NCBI GenBank assembly: GCA_905210855.1
Contig: CAJLYL010000077.1
Coordinates: 1 to 8,183, forward strand
Direction of reading: 5' to 3'
Origin: an uncultured Clostridia bacterium
GTDB lineage: Bacteria > Bacillota > Clostridia > UMGS1810
DNA length: 8,183 bases
Shown here piece after piece: positions 1 through 6,128 of this stretch; positions within the stretch are counted from its first letter, which is position 1; every line of letters begins with the position of its first letter. The position numbers were made by a program, and so were the translations under genes. The notes under the pieces were generated by a model, which was given only the letters and a program-made list of their open reading frames with translations, was not told the origin of the DNA and made no database searches.

Positions 1-3000
1 GATCCTCACCGGCGACATGCCCACCCCCATCAAATACGACAACCCCGATATCCAGTCGGCCTACAAGGCGGTGGAGGCGGTGGCGGAGGCACCACCACCA
101 CTAAGTATGACTACACCGTCAACTACTATTTTGAAAATGTAAATGACGACGGGTACACTGTTGACGCAAGCAAGAGGTTTACGGGCACTGCTGCCGCAGG
201 CACAACCGTAAACGCCGATACGAAGACCTATACCGGATTTAAGCTTAATGACGAAAAGAGCATCAAGTCTCTTGTTATTTCGTCGAGCGGCGCAAATACG
301 CTTAATGTGTATTACGACAGGGAAAGGTATAATGTAAAGGTTACATCCCCCGGCAAGACAAGTGAAGATAAAACATTCAAGTATGAGCAGACGCCGAAAG
401 ACCTTAATATCGCTATGTCGGACAAATATACCGATGCCGAAGGCGGTGAATATCAGGTAGAGTGGCGTTTCAAAGATAGCAGCAACGTTGTTAAGGAAAT
501 CTCGGATACGGATAAAATTACATCTGCCGGTGAGATTTATGCGGTGCTCTTTGCCAAGGTTGAGTTCGACCTCAACTATGATAACGCACCGTCAATAGAA
601 CCGATATATGTTGAGTTGGGTACGGCCTCAAAAGAGCAGTTCCCGGCTGACCCGTCCAGAAACGGATATGTGTTCAAAGGCTGGTATTCCGAAAGGAACG
701 GAACCGGCGCAAAATTTTACGACGAGAGTCAAATTGATAAACCGATTAAGCTGTACGCATATTGGACAAAGAGTTCTGAACCGAGCAATGAACATACGGT
801 TACGTTTGTCTATAATGACGGCACTACGAATAAAAAAGAGGTAAAGGTCAACCATAATGCGATGGTAGCGCCTCTGGTGCCAACACCACGCGCAGGATAT
901 ACATTCGCCGGTTGGTATACGGATGAATCTTTCAGTAATGATAAAAAATTTGATTTTAGCACAAAGATTACAGCAGATATAATCTTGTATGCTAAATGGG
1001 AGATAGAGAAGTGCACCGTTAATTTCTATATAGCTGCCGGTTGGCATAACAGACAGAAGGTTGGCGAAATTAACGATATACCGGTAGGGTCAGCAGTGCC
1101 TTATAATGAGGTGTACAAGCTGTATGATGATTTCAAAAATGACCCTGATGTGGACGATTGGTATTATATATTCTATGACGGCATCGAAGGTTATTACGAC
1201 GAAGAACTCGGTAAATATCATATGATAAACGCCGAGTACAGATATCTTGATGACAACGGCAAATGGCAGATATTTGCCACACTTAAAAATGATGGCACCA
1301 ATGCTGATATAGCAACAAAGGTAACAAAGAATATGGATGTCGAATTTACCTTTAAGTATGTGTTGGCAGACCCGTCATTCAGTGTGTTCGGCATAGACAT
1401 ATCGGACATAAGACCCAAAGTGCCTTACTCGTCAACAACAAGATTGTTTGATTCAATTAAGGACGGCATGAAAATATCAAGGAATACTATTGCAAACGGT
1501 CTTGGAAGAAAGGATGAAGACGGCAAAACAGTTAAGGATAAGCTCTACGCTAAACTTGCGCAGAGGGGCGGACTTATCGATGAAGAGGGCAATCTCCTCA
1601 TCAAGAAGTTTAACCTCAAGATTGCTGATGTCATAGATACAAATGACATCAAAAAACAGGTAAACAGCTATATCACAGAGCTTATCAAGGGCAACAGAGA
1701 AGACATGAAGAGAGTGCTTGACCTTATTGACATAGAATCTATTGTCAATGAAATAGGCGCAAGAAAACTCATAGATGTCATAGGCTATGACGGCATAAAA
1801 GACGCTATAAAAGATGAATCCAACAGAGATAAGCTCATTGACTATATCCGCAAAGAGCTTGCCGGTAATGCAGATTTGAGGAAAGAGCTTATAGAGGACG
1901 ACACATTTATTGAAAGGATGCTTGACAACATAGACAATCCGCAAGATGCGATTGCAGACGAGCTGCTGACAAACAACGAGCTCATAATCGCCATACTCGG
2001 CTCAGATGTTAAAGACGCCCTCATAGACAAAGCGGCGGAAAACAGCGAGTTTATGAACAAGCTGCTCAGTGACCCCGACTTTAAAGAAAAGGTTATCTCA
2101 ATAGTAAGAGGAGATAAGGCAGAGGATCTGCTCGACATAATTAACAACAGCGAGGAAGTAAGGGCAGACATCATCTCGCTCATAAAGGATAACGAAGAGT
2201 TTAAGGAGTTCATCAAAAATAACGATGATTTCAGAAACGAAATTACAGAGGTCATCAAGGGTGATGATGCGCTCAAGGCTATCCTCAAAGGCGACGGAAA
2301 GTTTAAGAAAGATGTCATCACTAAGATTAAGGCTCAAGAAGATTACAAGCCATTTAGAAACGATATGATAAATGCGCTTGTTGATGATGCATTTAGGCGA
2401 GATATTGTAGATCGGCTTAAGGATAATTCCGATTTCCGCAGTGAAGTTATCGCTGCAATAACAGCAAGGGTTGAGCATGACGTATCGGCTAAATATGATG
2501 AATACATCGACAATTATGTGAATGGTGACGCTGCGCTTGAAGAGGATGTCAAAAATGAGATTGATAAAAAGATAGATTCGGTTATAAAGGATTATCTGAA
2601 CAACACGCCGAAATCTTGGGACGGCAGAATAGATTCCTATGTTGGAGAGCACGAGGACAGCTACATCAGTGACGCAATAACGAAATATGCAGATGACACT
2701 ATTGAGCCCGAACTGAAAAACTACATCGATGCATATCTGCCGAAGTACATCATAGAAGCAGTTGACGACTACATGAAATCTACATCGTCCGATGAAGAGG
2801 TAGACAAGGTAATCGACAATGCAATTATCTCTTACGTCAATAAATATCTCAAGAAGTATGAGATTGCCGAAAGCCTTACGAGAATCATAGATGACACGGT
2901 CGTAAGCTACATCAAGGATTACATCACCGGCAAAAAAGATGTTAACGAGGAAATTAAAAATTATGCCGAAGCGGTAAAGGACGAGTTCATAATTGACATA

Positions 3001-4833
3001 AAGAATACGGATGTAAGCGAGATTCAGGGTTACATCATAGACTATGTCAAGGACAAGTCAAACGAAGCGGTTATAAGAGACTTTGTGAACAACAACTACA
3101 ACACAATTAAGGATTACATCATAAAGAACAGAGTTAAAAACAAAACTGTTTATAACTACATAGACAAAATGATTGCCGACAAGGCGGCAACTATTGATGA
3201 AGAGATAATTAACGATTATCTCAATAAAAATCTCGCAAGTATGCTTGATGATGGCAAGTTTATATCGGAGTACATCGACAAGCACAGCGATGAAGAGCTG
3301 AAAGAACTCGTACTCACCTATGCCGACGCGAACACTATTGCCGATTACATCGAAGAGATTAAGGCAGACGACGAGGCAAACGGCACAGATAAACTTCAGG
3401 AGTTTATCGACAGCGCAATAGATATACTCAACGGCATGACGGCATACAATGAGTTTATGGATTGCTTCATCAAGAAGTATGATTCATTCCCTGTAAACAA
3501 GGACAATGTTCAGTTTGCAAAGGGCGTAAGCGAAGCAATCAAAGGCTTCTCCTATGATGACATAGTGGAGATTCTTCGCAACAAAGGTTACGGAACTCTC
3601 ATTGACATTGTGGGTGAGGACGAATTCAAAAACATCTTTGAAGAGTCAAAGGAAGAATATTGCAGCGGTCTTGACGAAATTACGGCTCAGGTCGAGAACG
3701 ACAGCACGGTTTCCGCAACCTACACCACGTCCATGAACGTTAAACTCGATGCGGTCGGGATTCTTAACGATATGTTTGATAAGTATTCGCATAAACTTAA
3801 AGAAAGACTTGCAGGCGTAGATAAGTATTTTTACGACCAAAACAAAGCTTTGCAGAGCTTGGTTGAAGATGTTGAATTTGAGGATTTCTTGGATTATGAT
3901 GAAACTAAGAAGGACGATACTCACAGCGGTTACAGCATAAGAGATTTCATGGCTTACTATGATTATGTGCTCGAAAAGCTTATCGTACTCGACAAGGCGC
4001 TCCTTTTCTACGGCGAACTCAATGATGATGAGTATCGCCTGTTCAAGCAGGAGATTGCCGATGACATAGCTGCGGCGATCAACAGATTCGATCAGATGAT
4101 TAAGGACATTGAAAACGGCGATGAAATCGCAAAGGGCAAGACTCTCGATGATATCATAGCCAAGATTAATTCGCTTAAATCAGTCGTGGATAAACTCGAC
4201 GGCACCAAGCTTGACGGATACACCGAGCAGATGAAGACAGTAATTGATGATGTGAACAGCATACTCAGAAAAATGGGAGACACCGGCGAGCTGCCGCTCG
4301 GCTACACTCTTGACGACCTTCTCCGCCTCAGCGCAAGGCTCAGAGAGCTTACGCAGAATCTTACGGACGAGGAGTATGAGCGTTTCAACGAAGAGGCGTC
4401 CGACCTTATCGCAAGAGCCTGCAACAAGATGTTCGAGATTATATATGAGCTTGACAAGGACGGCACAATCCGCGGCACAAGTCTGGATGACCTTGTATCG
4501 AAAGTTTCGTTTATAGAAAACTTCTACAAGAAGTATAACGATAAGATTGACAGCCTGGTTCACAAGTTCGCAGGTTCGGATGCTCCCAGAACTCTCGATC
4601 CGGATACGATTAAAAAGTATCTTGATTCCAAGAGAATTGAGGACATCCTCGTAGGCGAGGATGTCAAGAAAGGGGACACATTCAATCTTGACGGAGCATT
4701 CGATCTCATAGTGCCGAAGATTGACGGTCTCAAAACCGACAACCCGACAGATACGAGTGAGAAAGAGTATGTAGATACTTACAGGAAAGAATCCGGCGAT
4801 AACAGCCTTTCGATAAGCAGGTACTTCCAATAA
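1..4833 (+). CDS. Giant repetitive surface protein, 5'-partial (MucBP-like + InlB B-repeats + long helical repeat region)
   Basis: The frame is open from the left edge, so the true start is off-window; the first possible start inside (GTG 307) falls within a folded domain and is not credible. In order: an eight-Gly, four-Thr linker (67-102); a MucBP-like beta domain (about 106-321, YTVNYYFEN to LNVYYDR); two InlB/Flg_new B-repeats (559-771 and 793-1005) with GWY and YAYW/YAKW signatures; a further beta-like region to about 1380; then a very acidic helical region to 4600 made of several kinds of degenerate repeats. It ends without LPXTG, a membrane segment or SLH modules, so any signal peptide and anchor must be N-terminal. 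The B-repeats and the co-oriented SLH gene 17 bases downstream support an extracellular location. Adhesion or a structural role is inference only. The first 66 bases probably belong to another reading frame (see separate entry). Confidence 0.85.
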   Translation, partial: DPHRRHAHPHQIRQPRYPVGLQGGGGGGGGTTTTKYDYTVNYYFENVNDDGYTVDASKRFTGTAAAGTTVNADTKTYTGFKLNDEKSIKSLVISSSGANTLNVYYDRERYNVKVTSPGKTSEDKTFKYEQTPKDLNIAMSDKYTDAEGGEYQVEWRFKDSSNVVKEISDTDKITSAGEIYAVLFAKVEFDLNYDNAPSIEPIYVELGTASKEQFPADPSRNGYVFKGWYSERNGTGAKFYDESQIDKPIKLYAYWTKSSEPSNEHTVTFVYNDGTTNKKEVKVNHNAMVAPLVPTPRAGYTFAGWYTDESFSNDKKFDFSTKITADIILYAKWEIEKCTVNFYIAAGWHNRQKVGEINDIPVGSAVPYNEVYKLYDDFKNDPDVDDWYYIFYDGIEGYYDEELGKYHMINAEYRYLDDNGKWQIFATLKNDGTNADIATKVTKNMDVEFTFKYVLADPSFSVFGIDISDIRPKVPYSSTTRLFDSIKDGMKISRNTIANGLGRKDEDGKTVKDKLYAKLAQRGGLIDEEGNLLIKKFNLKIADVIDTNDIKKQVNSYITELIKGNREDMKRVLDLIDIESIVNEIGARKLIDVIGYDGIKDAIKDESNRDKLIDYIRKELAGNADLRKELIEDDTFIERMLDNIDNPQDAIADELLTNNELIIAILGSDVKDALIDKAAENSEFMNKLLSDPDFKEKVISIVRGDKAEDLLDIINNSEEVRADIISLIKDNEEFKEFIKNNDDFRNEITEVIKGDDALKAILKGDGKFKKDVITKIKAQEDYKPFRNDMINALVDDAFRRDIVDRLKDNSDFRSEVIAAITARVEHDVSAKYDEYIDNYVNGDAALEEDVKNEIDKKIDSVIKDYLNNTPKSWDGRIDSYVGEHEDSYISDAITKYADDTIEPELKNYIDAYLPKYIIEAVDDYMKSTSSDEEVDKVIDNAIISYVNKYLKKYEIAESLTRIIDDTVVSYIKDYITGKKDVNEEIKNYAEAVKDEFIIDIKNTDVSEIQGYIIDYVKDKSNEAVIRDFVNNNYNTIKDYIIKNRVKNKTVYNYIDKMIADKAATIDEEIINDYLNKNLASMLDDGKFISEYIDKHSDEELKELVLTYADANTIADYIEEIKADDEANGTDKLQEFIDSAIDILNGMTAYNEFMDCFIKKYDSFPVNKDNVQFAKGVSEAIKGFSYDDIVEILRNKGYGTLIDIVGEDEFKNIFEESKEEYCSGLDEITAQVENDSTVSATYTTSMNVKLDAVGILNDMFDKYSHKLKERLAGVDKYFYDQNKALQSLVEDVEFEDFLDYDETKKDDTHSGYSIRDFMAYYDYVLEKLIVLDKALLFYGELNDDEYRLFKQEIADDIAAAINRFDQMIKDIENGDEIAKGKTLDDIIAKINSLKSVVDKLDGTKLDGYTEQMKTVIDDVNSILRKMGDTGELPLGYTLDDLLRLSARLRELTQNLTDEEYERFNEEASDLIARACNKMFEIIYELDKDGTIRGTSLDDLVSKVSFIENFYKKYNDKIDSLVHKFAGSDAPRTLDPDTIKKYLDSKRIEDILVGEDVKKGDTFNLDGAFDLIVPKIDGLKTDNPTDTSEKEYVDTYRKESGDNSLSISRYFQ
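2..66 (+). other. Out-of-frame coding-like stretch at the left edge (frameshift or chimeric join)
   Basis: In the frame starting at base 2 these bases read as ordinary protein (ILTGDMPTPIKYDNPDIQSA, then YK), with 20 of 22 codons ending in G or C. In the frame of the downstream giant gene they read as an unlikely His/Arg/Pro-rich peptide. Adding one G at the AAGGC around 64-68 would join the good frame directly to the Gly8-Thr4 linker, giving SAYK-GGGG. This could be the preceding domain of the same protein behind a one-base error or mutation, or an unrelated sequence misjoined at the GGN repeat. Confidence 0.55.
67..102 (+). repeat. Gly8-Thr4 linker-coding low-complexity repeat
   Basis: Eight GGN codons followed by four ACN codons encode a flexible linker just before the MucBP-like domain. 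Linkers like this commonly separate an anchoring or upstream module from extended beta domains in Clostridia surface proteins. As a low-complexity GGN stretch it is also a likely site for slippage, recombination or assembly error. Confidence 0.75.
559..1005 (+). repeat. Two tandem InlB-type B-repeats (Flg_new family) within the giant protein
   Basis: Both copies, 559-771 and 793-1005, begin with a beta strand (VEFDLNYDN; HTVTFVYNDG), carry a central G-Y-x-F-x-G-W-Y motif (GYVFKGWYSE; GYTFAGWYTDE) and end in a Y-A-x-W strand. This is the hallmark of the Listeria-Bacteroides/InlB B-repeat, a small beta domain that acts as a spacer or adhesion module in secreted proteins. The copies are divergent at DNA level, so this is an old duplication. 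Confidence 0.85.
1630..2490 (+). repeat. Helical degenerate repeat block 1 (short FRxxI units)
   Basis: This part of the giant protein is built from short acidic helical units of about 10-15 residues, each opening with a D/E/S plus D/E/A pair and an aromatic, running through a hydrophobic I/L/V pattern and ending in KDN, KGD or NN. Examples are EEFKEFIKNN, DDFRNEITEVIKGD, GKFKKDVITKIKAQ, AFRRDIVDRLKDN and SDFRSEVIAAITAR. The DNA copies are strongly diverged. I do not recognise a named family; a helical solenoid or elongated stalk is inference from the periodicity. Confidence 0.6.
2491..3430 (+). repeat. Helical degenerate repeat block 2 (Tyr-rich YIxxYV units)
   Basis: The repeat style changes here to Tyr-rich acidic helices with Y-[IV]-x-x-Y-[IVLM] pairs: YDEYIDNYV, IKDYL, RIDSYV, LKNYIDAYLPKYI, VDDYM, IISYVNKYL, VVSYIKDYI, IQGYIIDYV, TIKDYIIKN, VYNYIDKMI, FISEYIDKH, TIADYIEEI. 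There are roughly a dozen in 310 residues with uneven spacing and no Cys or Pro-rich breaks. No known domain is recognised. The regular Tyr placement suggests stacked amphipathic helices, but this is not established. Confidence 0.55.
4018..4560 (+). repeat. C-terminal ~57-residue helical module, about three copies
   Basis: Three related units are marked by a T/S-L-D-D-[IL] motif with codons near 4144, 4309 and 4483, i.e. 55 and 58 residues apart. The first and third also share an L-[NT]-D-[DE]-E-Y-x-x-F helix start (codons 4018 and 4360), exactly 114 residues apart, followed by D-x-I-A-x-A. The middle copy lacks that start. They resemble the helical-hairpin spacers (..LTDEQK..) seen in many Clostridia surface proteins, but the family assignment is tentative. 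Confidence 0.6.
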
Positions 4834-4836
4834 AAC

Positions 4837-4842
4837 AGGAGG
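4837..4842 (+). promoter_or_regulatory. Ribosome binding site of the SLH protein gene
   Basis: AGGAGG sits eight bases before ATG 4851, inside the 17-base gap after the giant gene's TAA. The very short gap without room for a separate promoter argues that both genes share a transcript. Confidence 0.85.
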
Positions 4843-4850
4843 ATAACAAT

Positions 4851-5975
4851 ATGAAGAGATTTATTGCAGTTGTTTTGTCTGCACTCATGGTGCTGACATC
4901 ACTTTGTACTGTTGCCTTTGCAGACGGCACCGACATCACTTTTTCCGATGTCGATGCTGCCACTGCGGACGGCGCGGCGATATACAAGCTTGCCAAGGCA
5001 GGCATAGTCAGCGGCAACGGAGACGGCACTTTTGCTCCGGCGTCGGGTCTTACCAGAGCGGAGCTTTGCAAGATGGTAAACCTCGTGTTTGGCTATACCG
5101 AGGCAGACGCGGATCAGTTTAATGACGTGACGGCGGCAGACTGGTTTGCACCGTATGTGCTGGCTGCAAAAAAAGCCGGTTATATCACCGGTTACGAGGA
5201 CGGCAGTTTCCGCGGCAACAACAACATTACCAGAGAGGAATTCTGCGCTATACTTTGCAGAGTGGCAAGCGTGCTTGACCTCGGCATGAGCGCAAACATA
5301 GCCGATGAGGTGTCTGACTGGGCACTGCCCTATGTTACCAAGGTTGTCACCAACAGCCTGATGAAGCTTGAAGACGGCAACAAATTCAGAGCGACAGAGA
5401 ACATGAAGAGGAGCGAGATTGCCGTTGTGCTTGCAACCTTTGTTAAGGAGCCGGCTGCGACTGTGCCGTCCGTAATCGGCGGTTCAACCGGCGGTTCGTC
5501 CAACAGGGGCGGCGGCTCATCGGGAGGCAGTTCCGGCGGTTCGTCCGGAGGCAGCTCGGGCGGAAGTTCCGGCGGCAGTACACAGCCCACGGAGCCCGAT
5601 GAACCTGAAAAGACCCCCGAGGAGATAAAGAAAGCCAACGATGAGTCGGGAGTTGTTCCGAAGCTCGAAAAAGCCAATAACGAGCTGCAATCGGCAATCA
5701 GCAAAAATAAGTTTTCGAGAATGCATACCGACATAGTCGAGGATATTGTAGATGTTCTCGGAAAAGTAATTGACGATGCCGCAAACGATAAATATATTGT
5801 TTCATACGATACTGTTGCCGAGAAATACCTCGAGCAAATAAAGACTGCAAGGGACAAATATAACGATCTTAGTGAGGAGTCCAAGAAGGATTTTAAGACC
5901 TCCGTCAGCGAGCTCGACCCCGCCACATTGGATTCTCTTGAAGAATTCTTTGGTCTTGACATCGACTCGATTTAA
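4851..5975 (+). CDS. Secreted SLH-domain surface protein with GGSS linker and helical C-terminal domain
   Basis: A 374-aa exported protein. Residues 1-24 are a clear signal peptide: basic MKR, hydrophobic core, cleavage after V-A-F-A before Asp25. Three SLH modules follow at about 31-82, 90-140 and 150-199: the first two have FSDV/FNDV starts, GdG-F turns and the TRAE (68-71) and TREE (127-130) motifs; the third is weaker, with KRSE at 186-189. SLH triplets bind pyruvylated secondary cell-wall polymer and hold the protein on the wall. Residues 206-257 are a Gly/Ser then Pro/Glu linker, and 258-374 an acidic, helical domain of unknown function with a KARDxYxxLSEE-like hairpin (TARDKYNDLSEESKK) common in Clostridia surface proteins. 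Start supported by AGGAGG. It directly follows the giant surface gene, so the two probably work together at the envelope; that partnership is inferred. Confidence 0.92.
   Translation: MKRFIAVVLSALMVLTSLCTVAFADGTDITFSDVDAATADGAAIYKLAKAGIVSGNGDGTFAPASGLTRAELCKMVNLVFGYTEADADQFNDVTAADWFAPYVLAAKKAGYITGYEDGSFRGNNNITREEFCAILCRVASVLDLGMSANIADEVSDWALPYVTKVVTNSLMKLEDGNKFRATENMKRSEIAVVLATFVKEPAATVPSVIGGSTGGSSNRGGGSSGGSSGGSSGGSSGGSSGGSTQPTEPDEPEKTPEEIKKANDESGVVPKLEKANNELQSAISKNKFSRMHTDIVEDIVDVLGKVIDDAANDKYIVSYDTVAEKYLEQIKTARDKYNDLSEESKKDFKTSVSELDPATLDSLEEFFGLDIDSI
5478..5579 (+). repeat. GGSS-coding 12-bp tandem repeat
   Basis: Consecutive GGN GGN TCN/AGN TCN/AGN codons encode a run of Gly-Gly-Ser-Ser units between the SLH modules and the C-terminal domain. 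Copies vary in codon choice (TCG, TCC, AGC, AGT), so the array is not a perfect DNA repeat, but length variation between strains would be expected. The repeat also creates long spurious open frames on the opposite strand. Confidence 0.85.
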
Positions 5976-5989
5976 GTTTTGGGTATACC

Positions 5990-6035
5990 AAATCACCCTC
6001 CTGCATACAGATGTATGCAGGGAGGTGATTTTTTT
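5990..6035 (+). terminator. Intrinsic terminator after the SLH gene (its right arm carries the next ribosome site)
   Basis: A 19-bp stem (5990-6008 with 6013-6031) pairs with only one mismatch (C:A) and one G:U, has a four-base AGAT loop, and runs into seven T residues (6029-6035). It begins 14 bases after the SLH stop codon. The G-rich right arm includes GGGAGGTGA at 6020-6028, which serves as a ribosome site for ATG 6036, so the same hairpin can end the upstream transcript and hide the downstream ribosome site in any read-through RNA. Confidence 0.85.
6020..6028 (+). promoter_or_regulatory. Strong ribosome binding site embedded in the terminator stem
   Basis: GGGAGGTGA has an eight-base match (GGAGGTGA) to the anti-Shine-Dalgarno consensus and lies seven bases before ATG 6036. 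It is the only convincing ribosome site upstream of the recombinase, which suggests that recombinase translation originally began at ATG 6036 rather than at the GTG at 6125, which has no visible ribosome site. Confidence 0.7.
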
Positions 6036-6128
6036 ATGAAAATAAGTATTGTTTCCATGCGCAGGGGCAGGATAAGCTCTTTTCTCACATTTCTCAGTTC
6101 AAGGTTTCACGCTCTGCTCAATCTGTGA
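6036..6128 (+). CDS. 30-codon ORF; probable original N-terminus of the recombinase, now out of frame
   Basis: ATG 6036, behind an excellent ribosome site, opens a 30-codon frame (MKISIVSMRRGRISS...) that ends in TGA 6126-6128, overlapping the GTG at 6125 in the arrangement GTGA. The recombinase frame is itself open back to 6029 but contains no start codon before 6125; its upstream reading (for example SHISQFKVSRSAQSV just before RVAAYCRVS) looks protein-like. One extra G in the GGGG run at 6064-6067 would fuse MKISIVSMRRG to that frame and give a 312-aa product. Alternatives are a genuine leader peptide with translational coupling through the GTGA overlap, or a programmed -1 slip. A one-base deletion or sequencing error seems simplest. 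Confidence 0.45.
   Translation: MKISIVSMRRGRISSFLTFLSSRFHALLNL

Noticed and set aside
1842..2652. Overlapping - strand open frames (Ser/Leu-rich) opposite the giant gene.
   Set aside because: They arise from the Asp/Glu/Lys/Ile-rich repeats read backwards and have no ribosome sites or recognisable domains.
5330..5962. Long - strand open frame rich in Pro, Glu and Leu opposite the SLH gene.
   Set aside because: Its PPELPP repeat is just the complement of the GGSS-coding repeat; the + strand gene has a signal peptide, SLH motifs and a ribosome site.
5956..5989. Perfect -35 (TTGACA at 5956-5961) followed by TATACC at 5984-5989 as a recombinase promoter.
   Set aside because: The spacer is 22 bases, too long for a normal vegetative promoter, and the TTGACA falls inside well-conserved-looking coding sequence of the SLH gene. 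No good -10 exists at 16-18 bases.
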